A DNA stretch of 64,000 bases, taken from contig CM041465.1 of assembly GCA_023213395.1 (NCBI GenBank), forward strand, positions 22,444,001 to 22,508,000, written 5' to 3'. This DNA is from Cycas panzhihuaensis. Lineage: Eukaryota > Cycadophyta. A program made the position numbers and the translations under genes. The notes beneath the pieces are model-generated. The model did no database searches, was not told the DNA's origin, and saw nothing but the letters and a program-made list of their open reading frames with translations. Below, one piece after another: positions 12,443 to 24,026 of this stretch; the stretch's first letter is position 1, and every line of letters starts with the position of its first letter.

Positions 12443-15400
12443 TGGAAGTACACCTCTAGGGGAATCACTATGGATGAGAGGTCCTAATATGACACTATAA
12501 CTACAACAGGGGCCTAGGGACTTCAAAAAAGAGGATAGGTTACCCTCAAAGGGCATCTTCATGTTAGAATGCAAGTTCAGGGACCTACAAATAATGTTAT
12601 GACTTTACTTTTTTCTAAGCACCTTTCTGAATTTAGTTTGGGCAAACAAAGGCCCTCAAATAATTGAATAGCCTAAAGAAAGAAGTTGTCCTATCCTCAT
12701 AGGGAAAGGAGAGATGCTAGTCCTCCTTTCAGGAAAGGAGGGCAAGTGAAAAAGAAGGGGTGGTGATAAGTGAGAGATGGTTTAGGGAGGCCAACTTGCA
12801 ATCTAAGAATAGGCCAAGAGAGAGAGGATGGGAGTGAGCCATGAGTATATCGAGGCTATGAGGTTATAAGGTCTTCTTGGGTTATCGAGAAGAACTAAGG
12901 GATTATCAAGTTTGGAAACCTGTAAAGTTTTAAGAGGAACATCTTTTCACCAACGAAGTGACATTATCCCTTAGCACAATGTGAACATTATCAAAGGAAA
13001 TAAATAAGCACCAATCAATATCAATAGTAAACATGCAAAGTGAGTGTACAACCTTTCCTATCTATGTTTCCCACCTTCTTTTATTCTTTCAAATGAATAT
13101 AATGCAAACTAAGAGTGACAAAGAGGGAAGAGGGAAGGATGGGATGTAAGTGGGTGCCTTGCATAGGTTGCCTCCCATTTGATAGGTGGAGGATTGGGTT
13201 CACTAAAGGAAATAGGAAGTAACAAACATTTCCTATATGCATGCACTGTGGTCATGCAATTTTGTCCCCCCCCCCCCCTTAACACAATGCAATAAAGGAA
13301 AATAATTCTAAGGAAACAAAGAAACTCCAGACTTTTTCCTTTCTTTTCTTTCCTTTGTAAACTAAGCAAATGAGATAAGGGTAGAATGTAGGAGGAGAAG
13401 AGAAGAGTGTGTAGGAAGGTATACACCTAGATGCAATAGTTAGTGTCATAGTCGCATCTTCTTTTATTGCCTCTCCTTGCTCCATGTTTTTGCAAGTTGC
13501 TCCCACTTCCATTATCATGAAAGTTGTTGAAGATGAAGGGAGGGGATCCCTTACCTTCCCCTCATCCTCTAAATAGTACTTACTTACCATCCCCAAAATG
13601 CTTGAAGGCAAACTAAAAAGTGGGAATGAAATGAAATAGTAGAACCCCAAAAACAAGCCAAGAAAATAAAGAGGATAATACCTTTTACTACGATGTTGCT
13701 TGCTTGCATAAGAGATCAACCAAACTTATGCTATGGTAGATACCTACAAACCCTTACAAGCAAATAACATGTACATGTATATGACTGTGTGTGTATGTTC
13801 CACCTGGGTGATAATAGAAATTTTCTTCTTGCAACAAAGAGAGAATAGTGACGATTAGTATACCATTTTCCTTACACACATCAATATCCTTATATAACCA
13901 CAAAGGAGCAGGAGGGAGTTAAGAGGAAGAGGAAATGGTAGCCTCAAGATAGCTAGCTCCTGTGAATGAAATACCTTTTAGGTAACTAGGCAAGGTGGAT
14001 TAGGTGAACACAAATGATTTGGATAAATAGGTGTAAGGGTTTGTAAGAGCTATAAATGTTATAGGAAAAAAACTATAAATATTGTAAAGATCGTAATTGT
14101 TGCAAAAAAATTACAAATACCATAAGAACCACAATCTATGGGATACACTAGTGTATATAATGGGTTCAGTGCAAGAATGCTTAAGAAGCGAGGGTTACCC
14201 TAGGGGAGGTGGCATTTAGGAGTTGGAACCCCAACCGTTTGTCCTCCTTTTACTTTCTCAAAGGTGTTCAAAACCTGCTCTACCACTAGTTAGTGGAAAC
14301 CCTAGCATGAGATGATGGTACCAAGAATTGATTAGAGGGTTTGCCTCTCCTTGCTTAGCAAAATAAGACAAGGTGCACACCAAACATGTGCTAAGAGATG
14401 CAACAAATTAAAGTAAGATTATTCAACAGAAAATAATGAAGGAAAGCATGATTCCAACCATAAAAATCCATAAAAGTTTGGAGTTACCTTGCAACCAAAA
14501 AAATTGATGGTTAACACCCTACCTTTCTTATAAAGTTGGACATTTTAAGAAGGGAAGGGCCTTGAACCTAAGGAAAATCAACTATTAATACCTTGTTGAG
14601 ATTGAAAGGAGAGTAATCCTACTGAAAAATCCCTAATTTAGACTTATAAGCTAGGGTTTCTACCTTTCCAAGAATAGAGTGGAAGAAAAGAGGAAAAAAG
14701 AAGAGAGTCAAGCCATTTTTTGATCGTGAGAGATTGAGAGACAGCAAAAATGAGTTCAATTTTTTTTTTATGTGCCTCATTAGGGTTTTAGGGATATTAG
14801 GGTTTAGTCTAGGTGGGAAAGACCCCTCAACTATGTGTCAAATTCGTAATAAATGTGAATTTGGACATTTTCTAGCTACAGTAATTAATGAATAGTTGCC
14901 TCATAGCAAACTTCATAGTACTAGAAAGTTTGGAGTGATGCTGTGAAGTTTGAGGTGGTGTAAAGGAGTATAAAAGAAAAATAAAAATAACCTAGAGAAT
15001 GACATAAGAGAATAGCTTGGGGGTGTAAAAATAAAGATTAGAGGGCTGATAGGGTCTTTTAAAGGCTCTAGGTGGTGGTTGGGCTTCCCAATGTGTGGAG
15101 AGGGTGAAGACGAAGCATCAATATCAATGTTAAAATATGTTGATGAGTAAGCAAGTTAAAACCCACCCTAGGGTGTCATACAACAAGTTAGAAGTGAGTC
15201 AAGGTCAACTATGGAGGCCCATGATTACTTCTAAATGCTAGGAAGGTGTCTCTAGGAGTTATATGCTACTATAAGACCATGGTCCTAGTTGTCATAGGTT
15301 GAAATACAATCACAAGCAAGGAGTAGGCAATCAAACCAAGAATCAAGATAAGTTATGCAGTCATATCATGCTATTAGAGCCATAAATATATCTTGTCATG

Positions 15401-15491
15401 CCATAAGAGTAAATAGGGTAAGAGACAAGAATGCATACCTATTCTTACCTAAGGGATGTCACTCCTACCCATTCCCAGTGATCAAGAAACA
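12443..15491 (-). repeat. 5' LTR of T5 (Tat-like)
   Basis: LTR of 3,049 bp in minus orientation; the right end is AAGAAACA (15484-15491, TGTTTCTT on the minus strand) and the left end TGGAAGTACA (12443), followed by the primer site. It contains a C13 run at 13266-13278, a TATA-like CATAAAAAA near 14766-14774 and a decayed GGTACC-type array at 14907-14942. The outer end abuts plus-strand integrase sequence of T3, so T5 was inserted into T3. Confidence 0.85.
14907..14942. promoter_or_regulatory. 20-bp-pitch palindrome array in T5 LTR
   Basis: AGTACT at 14917 sits in an imperfect inverted repeat with arms CAAACTT and AAGTTTG (14907-14932). A weak partner, GATGCT, starts 20 bp further at 14937. 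It is about 145 bp upstream of the TATA-like element. Confidence 0.55.
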
Positions 15492-15880
15492 TGGTCCTCC
15501 CACTAGAGTGTGATATCTCCTCTTTGAAAGCCTCCCTTAAGGGTCTCATCGATGAGGAGTCATGCCACCAGGTTTGTCTCCTTGACCTTGAAGCCTTGGA
15601 TAAGAAATACTTGGTAGCATACTAAGTGAACCTCACCTCTAAGTCTAGGGAATAAAGGATGTATGACAAATGTCTATGTCCTCATCCTTTGCACCTTAGG
15701 GATTAAGTCCTTAAGTTGGAGTACTTTCATGATCGTTTATCCTCGTTTGGCCCCAAATAGATGGGTCCTTTCATCATTCTTGAGAACCTTGACAATGGTA
15801 CATATAGGATAACAATTTTGGAAGGACTTAAATTTGATAAAGTCATAAACGGTAAATTCTTAAAGAAATTCTATGTGTGA
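15492..15880 (+). pseudogene. T3 integrase C-terminal part
   Basis: Plus-strand remnant of the end of the T3 integrase. It reads VLPLECDISSLKASLKGLID, which matches the VLPVE-type segment after the catalytic core in plant Ty3 integrases, then LLDLEALDKKYL, a KLEYFHDRL segment, GPFIILENLDNGTYRI and a terminal LKKFYV with stop at 15878-15880. Several stops interrupt it. The core lay upstream and is cut off by the T5 insertion at 15491/15492. Homologous tails are at 27119-27385 (T2) and 49375-48996 (T8). Confidence 0.85.
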
Positions 15881-16410
15881 TCCCTTTTACGTCTGAGTAG
15901 AATGGACACCCTCCATTCACTCTAAAACGAGTACAAACTACCTTCCACACACTTCACTACACCTTCATATTAGGGGTAGGTTGTGCATCTAGATTCTGGG
16001 TCACTTTATATGTTGAGGTGGAAGTTGTGCCCTTTTCTAAAGGAGCTTCTTACCCTTCTCCTAAATAGCAAAGAACCCCCTTTGTGTTTTTATATATACC
16101 AATAGTTATTCGTTCATGATAGTTTGATGCCACACCAGTGGTTAGGCTTCTAACCAAGGACATGACTTAGTCTTGCTTCTGAGCACAAGTCGCTACTTAG
16201 AGAAGCCCCTGGGGGTGATCTCTATCTATCCTCTTTTACTATTTCTTAGGCTATTTATACCCACCTTATTAATTTCTTTTAGGGTCCTCATGTCCCTTAT
16301 GAGGGACATGCATGATCCCCTTACCTTAGTCTCATACAAGGTCACCTGTCACATAATGTGATTATGTGTGCTTGGTGGGAGTGCACATTATATAGAAGAA
16401 AGTATCTTAT
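15881..16410 (+). other. T3 spacer between integrase and antisense gene
   Basis: Non-coding. It aligns with T2 27386-27900 (shared TACTTAGAGAAGCCCCT-type text and the GTGATTATGTGTGCTTGG block) and is interrupted at 16410 by solo LTR T4. Confidence 0.7.
16406..16410. repeat. Left target duplication of solo LTR T4
   Basis: CTTAT, identical to CTTAT at 19648-19652 on the other side of the LTR. Confidence 0.85.
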
Positions 16411-19400
16411 TATTTCTTAGCTACCAAGAATGGACATGGATGACACCTCCTAGGTAAGAATAGGTACATCTTTAACATTGCCCTTCATTTACTTTAGAAT
16501 GTAATTCGATATTCATTAGCTGTATTCTACATGATATAGTTATCTACATGGTTAATATGCTTGGCTTGCCTGCACTTTTATGCTTGTAACTATTATTTTA
16601 GCCTATGACAACTTGGGACAAATATTCCATGGCATAATATAGCCCTACATCACACCTCCACAATACTCCTGAGTACTCTCGGGCTCCCACAACCCACTTT
16701 TAATCATCTTTTGGCATTGTATGATCCCTAACACCCTGTTTTAGGCCTTATTGGCCTCATACTTGCCACTTGTCCCATGTTGGAGCCTAATCACCACCTT
16801 TTCTTTTCTTCATGAGGCCCCATCAATACCTAAAGGTCTTCTAAATGCCTTATTGACCTAGCCTTTTGCTCTGTTAGGACCTAGGACCTTTACTTTAGGG
16901 GACTCCTAGGGCCCTTTGTTTTTTTCCCATGTTTTGAGTGCACTGTGATATTATCCATGGTACCACAATAAATTTTGTGGTACCACAAAGTTTATTGTAG
17001 GGCAACTATTCATTTAAATTCATGGCCTGGTAATGACCAATTTTGCATTTATTTCAAAACTAACATGTGGTAATGGGTTGTTTCCCACCTAGAGTGAATC
17101 CTAATCACTTGATAGACCAAAATTGGGTATAAAAACCCAATTTTAAACTCACTTTGTCTCTCTTGGCTCATTTGAGAAAGAAAAAAATGTCTCCAACTAC
17201 TATCTCCTACTCTCTTCTCCTACCTCCTTCTTCCCTTAGGGTAAAAACCCTAAGTTGTATGCCTACAACAACTCGTTTCTAGTGGGTTTCTCCTCTTAAG
17301 TGCTCTCTCCATCCATCACATTAGGCTTTTGCAGGTTTCTCATCTTCTTTATACTAGTAAGTGGAGCCTTCCTCTACCCAATAGGAAGGATCCTTCTCCT
17401 CCAACTAGTTTGTGAGGTAATATCTACTCTAAATCAATTTTAGTAGTGATTTCAGATATGTACCTTGCTGCTCATCCCTTTGGCAAGGGTATTTTCTGAG
17501 TATTCTCCTTTATTCACCTAAAAATCTCTTCTATACATTTGTTTCTTAGACTCTTCTTGAAGGAAGGCAAACCCTTCCTTCCTCTCACTCACCCTTCCAT
17601 ACCTCTTGAGGTGCCTCTTGGGCCACTAGTAGGTGGATTATGGGAACTTATAGAAAGGAAGAAGAGGATCCTAAGGCTAAGGTTATAACCCTCTTAGCCA
17701 TATCCTCTAGGGCAACCCCATACCTTTCTCATTTCTCCCATATCATATTCACCATGTATGCCACAAGACCCTTAGAGTGAGGGTTCTTATTGGTTGTAGC
17801 ATTAGAAGCCACTTGCAATGCCTATAACCAGCCCTCATACATCATCTAAAATTAGATTTCTTAGTGAATCTTATATTTTGTGGGATTCTTGCCTTATCTC
17901 ACAAATCTTACAAAAGTTGCAATATTGCAACTTTTGTGATATGTGTAGTTTTTGCAGCTTTTATAACTTTTGTTCTTACAAGCTTTGTTACCTTATTTGT
18001 TTGCTTAAAAGCCACAACCCTTTGCTTGATTTGGTTGCTTGGGGTACTTGAGCACATGGAGGTGCCCTATTTGGGAGGGTTGGCCATTCTGAGGCTTTCT
18101 TTCTCACAACCTTTACCCCCCTTTTTTCCTCTAAATGATTGTTTAAATAATTTGCATGCATACCAAGAAAGATTGAATAGCATATTATTTCCTTTTCTTT
18201 AAAAGCACATAACCAAGATTAGATTTTCTCTTGGCAAACATGTATATGTATAAAACTCTATTTACTTGCATATATACATATAGAATATAAAGGAAACTAA
18301 TCTATCAAGTAGGTTTTACTTTCTGAAGCAAGTGGGAATCATAATAAAAGGTACATGCACTTGTTTTCATTTTATTTCTTTTGAAACTTTTCCTTGCAAC
18401 TTTTCTTTATTTCTTTTTTGCACAAGCATCTTGGAGAATGTAAGGAAGCCCCACCAACATTCCACCTACAATGACAACCATGGCAAGAAGTGCAAGGTGG
18501 CTGGTAAAGAGATCATAAAGAAGAAAGATAAGCACACTTAATCAATCAAATCAGTTCCAGGTATATGTCCTCCAACTTCTCCTTCTTTCTTATCCCTTTC
18601 TCCCTTTCCCAAAAGAAAAGAAAAGAAAATGTTGCATGCATTCTATTTTGCTTGTGGACCATTTACTTTGCATTTGTTAGGAAAGAAAGTCATATGTTAC
18701 ATTGACATGCATTGACTCTACTTTCTTTCCCTTCCTTATTTCATGGGCATTTAAATAGGGGTAGTTTAGGTTGATATACCACTCATATTACATCCCTTGT
18801 GAAAAGTGACAAAATGGTTTCTTTCCCCCTATTGCATCTCCCTCTCTTTGCATATTGTTTGCACTTACTAGGTGGGGACATAAAGGGACTTAAGCCTATT
18901 AAGGGTTATTTTTCTTCCCATGCATCATTAGAGCAAATTGCACTAATCATTGCACTCTTTTCTTACATTTACTCTCTCCCTTCGTTCCTTTATCTTTTTG
19001 TCCATAAATGAAAAAGAGAGAGAGGAAACGAGAGATTAAAAAGAGAGTTTTTTCCTTTAAATTGAATTTGTTTGGTGGAAATAATATCTCAGATTATTAC
19101 ATTACTTTTGAGTGAAACAAAAACATCTCCTAAAACTTTTGACATACTTAGTCACCTGTCTAGTGCATATAAACCCTAGAGGCGTCCCCTCTAGGTATCC
19201 CTTGGTAAGGCACCCCACTTGCCTTACCCTTCTAGGAGTTGGTTTTCTTACACCAAACTCCCCTTCTCACACTCTTTCCACTTGCCATCCTCCTCTTGTT
19301 CCATAGGTGCCCATTTTCCACTAGGGTTTGCCTCCTATTTTCCATTCATTCTCAGAAAAGCACTTTCATCCTCCCTCTCCTTCCTCAACCTATCAAGATA

Positions 19401-19647
19401 GAAGAGTCCCCTTTGAGGCTGCTCAGTAAACTAAGGATGCCTTTACCCATTTTTAACCTGAGAAGGTACTTGCCTAAAAGCAAGGTCTTATGCACCATTT
19501 GTGGGTCCCTAAACCTACATTCTGATGCAGAGATACCCTTTTGTGGGTGACCTATCTCCACACTCTCAAGGATCTTTAAGCCCTTTATTTAGCGATTATG
19601 TAGGCTTGATCCCCTTGTGTTTAGTGAGCCCCATAGGTGTATATCCA
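16411..19647 (+). mobile_element. Solo LTR T4 (Tat-like)
   Basis: A 3,237-bp LTR in plus orientation, from TATTTCTTAG (TG mutated to TA) to TATATCCA, flanked by perfect 5-bp duplications CTTAT. The T3 sequence on its two sides is collinear with uninterrupted T2 sequence at 27890-27920, so there is no internal region: it is a solo LTR left by LTR-LTR recombination. A TATA box TATAAAAA is at 17128-17135 and the GGTACC array at 16938-16995. Confidence 0.88.
16938..16995. promoter_or_regulatory. 20-bp-pitch palindrome array in T4 LTR
   Basis: GTGCAC at 16938-16943, GGTACC at 16959-16964 and GGTACC at 16979-16984 lie 20-21 bp apart. The last is the centre of a 28-bp near-perfect palindrome (16968-16995, arms ATAAA.TTTGTGG and CCACAAAGTTTAT). 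It ends about 130 bp upstream of the TATA box. Confidence 0.8.
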
Positions 19648-20116
19648 CTTATATATAAACATTTATATATACATGACATAACAAGTAAAAATCAATCTAT
19701 GCTATAGTCTCCACATACATGCATCCATAATCAAAACAAGTGCAACATGTCAAAATAGGGTACCAATGGGGTTCCTATGTATATATATACAAAGTGAATA
19801 ATGATATAGGTATTGGCACCTTATGCCTAAGGAAGCTAGAATCCTTTCAAGGGGTGGGTACAATCATGCATCCGTGCATAGTGAGAACCCCCTAGAGGTA
19901 TGAAGCTTTCCTCCATTAAAACCTATGATATAATGGATCCATGTGACTACTATACCTTCATAGGTTATCCTCTCCTAGACCACCTACTCCCTCGCTTAGA
20001 GACTACATACCACCTAGGTTCCTTCTCCTCCTCTGTTGTGAGCTTCTGGCATTACTCCACTCATCTCTGGACCTCCTCTATGATGGTGTCACCATGTGAG
20101 CCTTGTTGTGTGAGGA
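19648..20116 (+). other. T3 spacer downstream of the PMD-like gene
   Basis: Resumes T3 after the solo LTR, starting with the target duplication CTTAT (19648-19652). AT-rich and non-coding; it aligns with 27905-28330 (T2) and with the complement of 48300-48600 (T8). It lies between the convergent ends of the sense integrase and the antisense PMD-like gene. Confidence 0.65.
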
Positions 20117-22254
20117 TTAGGTAGATATTTGCTCAACCAGGTGCTCAAACCTCTCCTAGAGACTGCCCCTCTTACCTTGCAGTAGGTCCCTCTCCCTCTC
20201 CACTCCTTAGAGCCTCTCCTCGAGTATGATAACCCTCACATCACCTCCTTCATCTCTAACTACTCCTCCATGAGCCTTTAGGGCCTACACTTATGTCTGT
20301 AGCTGATCTCTCTTAGCATGTAGCTCCTAGGCCTCTATATCCCATGTATCTTGTACCCCTACAAGCAGAGAAAAGGCTACCATATATCTACCTACTTCCC
20401 TAAGCTCATCCCCTATTACGATAGGAGGCTACCCCTCCTTGTATATTCATGGGAAGAGCTCAACCACCACCTACCTGACTATCTCTCCTATGTCATCCCT
20501 ACCTGTCATCGATATACACTAGGATGTTAGTAAGAGTATATTAAACTATCAATCAAAACTAAAAGCATGCTAAATACATCTAATGATCAAAACTAAGAGC
20601 TAGAGCTAGAGTAAGAAAGGATGTCTCACCTCTTGAGGTGCCTGGTATGTCCTCGACTGCCACATCCACTACTTAGCCATGATATTATCCTCTCCTAGCT
20701 CATCCTCTCCCTCTAAAGCATCTGGTACATCATACCCCTCTGCCTCCTCTACTTCAAGGACCTCTTCTCTACCTGCAACTATTGCTACCTCCACTACTGC
20801 TACCATCACTTCCACTACCTTTGGGTCTCTACCAGCAACTCCCTTGCCTACCTCATCTTCTCTTGACTCCTCCTTAGGAATGTTAGTTGCCTTGCCTCCT
20901 ACCTCACCTCCCTCCTCGTTACTCCCCTAATAGATAACATGATATGGGTCAGTAATATAGTCACCTACTATGAGGAGGTCTAGGGATGTAGCCACTACTA
21001 ATCATTTAACAAGTGTTGGCTCCCATGTGCTCCTAAATATGGTTTTCCACCTATGCACCATTGGTGCATAATCTGATATAGTCTAGGGACCTACCATTAG
21101 AGCCACTCCATGGAAGTGGTCAATGAACCAGCACTAAAAGAGAGTGTAGAATAAGAATCCCCCTCATCCAAGCCTTTGGATTTGATCCAACTAAATGGTA
21201 AGACTAGCTAATATCAATGTGGCCCAGTCAAAGTGCTCCTCCTCCTCACATCTTTGGACTGTCACCATCCAAGCCCCTGAGATATCTCAGTAGTTCTATT
21301 TCTAGGGGATCTAGAATAGAATAGTAAAAATGGTCATCTTCCTCACACAAGGAATCCTATCCATGGTGATCATGCTCAAGGGTATCTCTATCCAGTCTTA
21401 GTGACCCTGACCTATGAAGAATTTAGTTGCCTTATAATGGGTAGTGTCTATTCTAGGTAGGGTCCTTAGTGTTTCTAATGAGCCCTTATCTGGCACCCCT
21501 AAAATCCTCTTAACATTTGTAGGAGTCACTGTGACATCCCCTACCTAAGGAATATGGAATACATGATGCCTACGATCCTAATGGGAAATGATATCTACTA
21601 GGAGGGCTTAGTCTAACATGTATTGTGGCATCTTGATGATGGGCATAAGCCTACAATATCATAGTGTGGCCCTCTCCTACCTCTCCAACAGATTTATGAA
21701 TCCAACCATAACTCTACCTATGTTCTCACAATTGTCAACCATAATAATAGGCTATAAAAATTAACAAAAGCTCAGCATTATTAACTAGACTTCACTTTGC
21801 TAACTAATAGCTCTCTCAGACCATAAAAAATGAGAAAAACTTCTTTAAAATTGATAAAATTTCTAAGCTTTTTCTTTTTATTTTATGACCTCTAGCACAG
21901 CTAAGTTATTTGCAATACTACGAATACATTAGTGGACCCCATGAGTAGAGCTTTGCCCCATGAGGAAGTTCATGACATTGCGAATAAATTCATGATCTAG
22001 TAACCTTCCCCCCTAAAAAATAAAAAATAAAAATAATAATAATAATTTATCTTTTGTGGACTTTGACTAGTCCACTATGAGTAAGGCTTTGTAATGCCCT
22101 CGTCTAGCCCCTTCCAAATCCTCAATTGGATCCCAGAAGGCCCAATTTACCTATGAAAGGTTTGAAAAAATAATAAAAGGTATTAATGACAAAAATGAAA
22201 ATTAAAAAGCTTAGGTCTAGATCGGCATACCAAATATGGACTAGTTGCTACCAT
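20117..22254 (-). pseudogene. T3 antisense PMD-like gene
   Basis: Antisense to the host element. Exon 1 (22254-22231) is ATG plus seven codons (MVATSPYL) followed by a GTATGC donor. Intron 1 ends with TTTTTATAG, and exon 2 starts at 21751 with PIIMVDNCENIG. Exon 2 carries the PMD-like region, then a Ser/Thr/acidic low-complexity segment, and ends at 20630 before a GTGAGA donor. Exon 3 starts at 20502 after GATGACAG and encodes GDELREVGRYMVAFSLLVGV and a helical LEERL.GVERERDLLQ tail. Stops are frequent, so it is a pseudogene. Exon boundaries agree with T1, T2 and T8 copies. The PMD assignment comes from motif recognition, best seen in T1. Confidence 0.72.
21914..21979. promoter_or_regulatory. 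Palindrome array in intron 1 of T3 PMD-like gene
   Basis: Decayed copies of the GGTACC-type hexamers keep the 20-bp phase: AATACT at 21914, GGACCC at 21934 and GACATT at 21974. The last is flanked by GAAGTTCATG, the arm sequence of the T2 intron array. Confidence 0.5.
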
Positions 22255-22415
22255 CTCTCATCCCCAGACTTAATGGCTCTCTCTTCGTGTTAATCCAATG
22301 GCCAGATCTCCTCCACCAAGCATGTGATGGGGGATGAATTTGGGTGTCGAAGACATAGAGCTCCCAGATTACATGAGGTCGCATGAAAATGAGTCCTTTT
22401 TCTACCCCTTGACCT

Positions 22416-22424
22416 CCTTTTATT
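22416..22424 (-). promoter_or_regulatory. TATA box of T3 PMD-like gene
   Basis: Minus-strand AATAAAAGG, 162 bp upstream of the exon 1 ATG. Equivalent sequences lie at the same distance in T1, T2 and T8. Confidence 0.6.
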
Positions 22425-22977
22425 ATGCGGCATCCCCTAGGTAGCACACCCTTTTTCTGCCTTGGAAAAACTACCAAGATCATCTCCCCAACTAATTTTG
22501 GTCTCCTTTAGGACCTAGGCCTAGTTTTACTCCTAGATATGCCTTTCCTCTGTTGTTTCATGCATTTATAGCACCCTTCTTTGGATTTTGCATTAGCCCA
22601 TTTTCCTCCTATTTTTTGGCTACCAAAAATATTACTAGTGCTTATACTCCATAAGCTCATTTTGATATGGCGAATCTATTTTTTCTATTACTTTAGCTCG
22701 TTGAGGCTCCTAACAAGAGTCCCTCCCTTACTTGAGCCTCTTTGTTAGTCCCATACCAACATTGTGACTTAGTAGTTAGCTTAGTCCCCTGATGACTCCC
22801 CTTCTTTTATGAGGTGAGCCCTCTGCTAGCTTGGTAGCCTACTAGTAGGGCTCTCCTATCCTCCTATGGTCATCCTTTCAAGTTGTTGCATACGTTTAAG
22901 CCTTACCTCTCCATCATTCTTTGGCTCTACACACTCCTCTTCCACTCTCCTATGAGTCTTATCCCTTTTCCTATGCC

Positions 22978-23409
22978 ATGGCTCTTCTCATCTACATCGA
23001 CTAGGGAAGTTGCAGCAACCTAAGACCCTCTACAGCTGCTTGGATCATCTAAGATCCTTCTAGGTATGATCTCATACATTCTGGGATATACTTATCTGAG
23101 GCCATAAACAATAAAGTGGAGTACACTACTGTTATAGAGGCTCTCACTGATGTGCTTTACTTCCACCATGGCCCTATCATTTTGTTCTACAACTCCTAAA
23201 TTATGGTGTCACAGTTGACTCAGGTCTACTGAGTCCTTTGTCCCTGATTGAGGCCCCTTGATTTGACTTCCATGTCACTTCTATCTTCTTTCTCTATGGA
23301 AAATGTTTAGAATATTCCTCATGACCATAATGATGAAGTGGATAGCCTAGCTTATCTCATTCTTAAGCATCATCTTCCTCTTCTAGATGATCCTTCCCAA
23401 GTATCCTAA
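22978..23409 (+). pseudogene. T3 stand-alone aRNH
   Basis: Archaeal-type RNase H-like ORF on the sense strand, 144 codons with internal stops. It starts ATG (MALLIYID) and reads through PSTAAWII, NNKVEYTTVIEALTDVLYFH, LFYNS and VSQLTQVY to NDEVDSLAYLIL. This follows the RVT_3/aRNH pattern in which the first Asp, the Glu, the DS motif and the last Asp form the active site; here the DS motif is NS. It is divergent from the PMD-like gene and about 0.6 kb before the polypurine tract. Its start codon aligns with those in T2 and T8, so it was probably a separate ORF and not the end of pol. Confidence 0.75.
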
Positions 23410-24013
23410 TAGGTTAGCTCCTCACATAAACTTTTGGATTATCATTCATTCTTTATTGTGACTACTCTCATAGCTCTGAAAATAGGCCACTAATGAGGCT
23501 AAACTATGGTGACCATAGGTTTGTTTCTTTACTTAATATTCATATCATCTTTGGTACAACTTTACATGCTTTTCGAACTATATTTACATCTTTTTGGATA
23601 ATGTTTATATTATGTTCCTAGATTATGCTGATATTACATCTATCTTGTATGTGAAGGTGATGGGCATCCCCTATCCCCTTCATTTTCCCACTACCTTATA
23701 TTTTTATAGGGATTTCAATCCCATGATTATTCTTTAGGGTTATGTAACTTGCTTAGGTGTCATCATGGGTAACCCCTAGGTCACCCTTCTCTTATTCCAT
23801 GTATGTATTAGGTCTAAGGCTCTATGCCCTAAGGATTGACCAAGCTACACCTCCTATTCCTTGCCTTAGCATATGTTTCCTATCCATTCAATCTATCATG
23901 ACATTCACCACCCATCATAGTTACTAACACATGAGCTTCATACATAATTACTAATGAGATTATGTTGATAGCATTCACCATCATTCGACACTTTCAAGCA
24001 ATAGGGTTCTACT
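23410..24013 (+). other. T3 3' untranslated internal region
   Basis: Non-coding stretch between the aRNH ORF and the polypurine tract. It aligns with 36840-37363 of T2 and the start of 59500-59808 of T1; I see no conserved frame. Confidence 0.6.
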
Positions 24014-24026
24014 ACTAAGGGGGTAG
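24014..24026 (+). other. Polypurine tract of T3
   Basis: ACTAAGGGGGTAG immediately before the 3' LTR start TGTTTCTTGA, the expected site for plus-strand DNA priming. Equivalent tracts are at 37364 (T2) and 44400 (T8, reversed). Confidence 0.85.

Noticed and set aside
13266-13278. C13 homopolymer
   Set aside because: Simple slippage tract in the T5 LTR, not a polypurine tract: it is far from the LTR edge.
2002-15491. A 13.5-kb inversion of a tandem element array
   Set aside because: Inverted orientation of 2002-15491 first suggested this, but exact LTR termini at 8240 and 15491 against interrupted RT and integrase codons are explained more simply by nested insertions.
20679-20930. Forward Ser/Thr-rich ORF
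   Set aside because: Complement of the same acidic segment in the T3 PMD-like gene.
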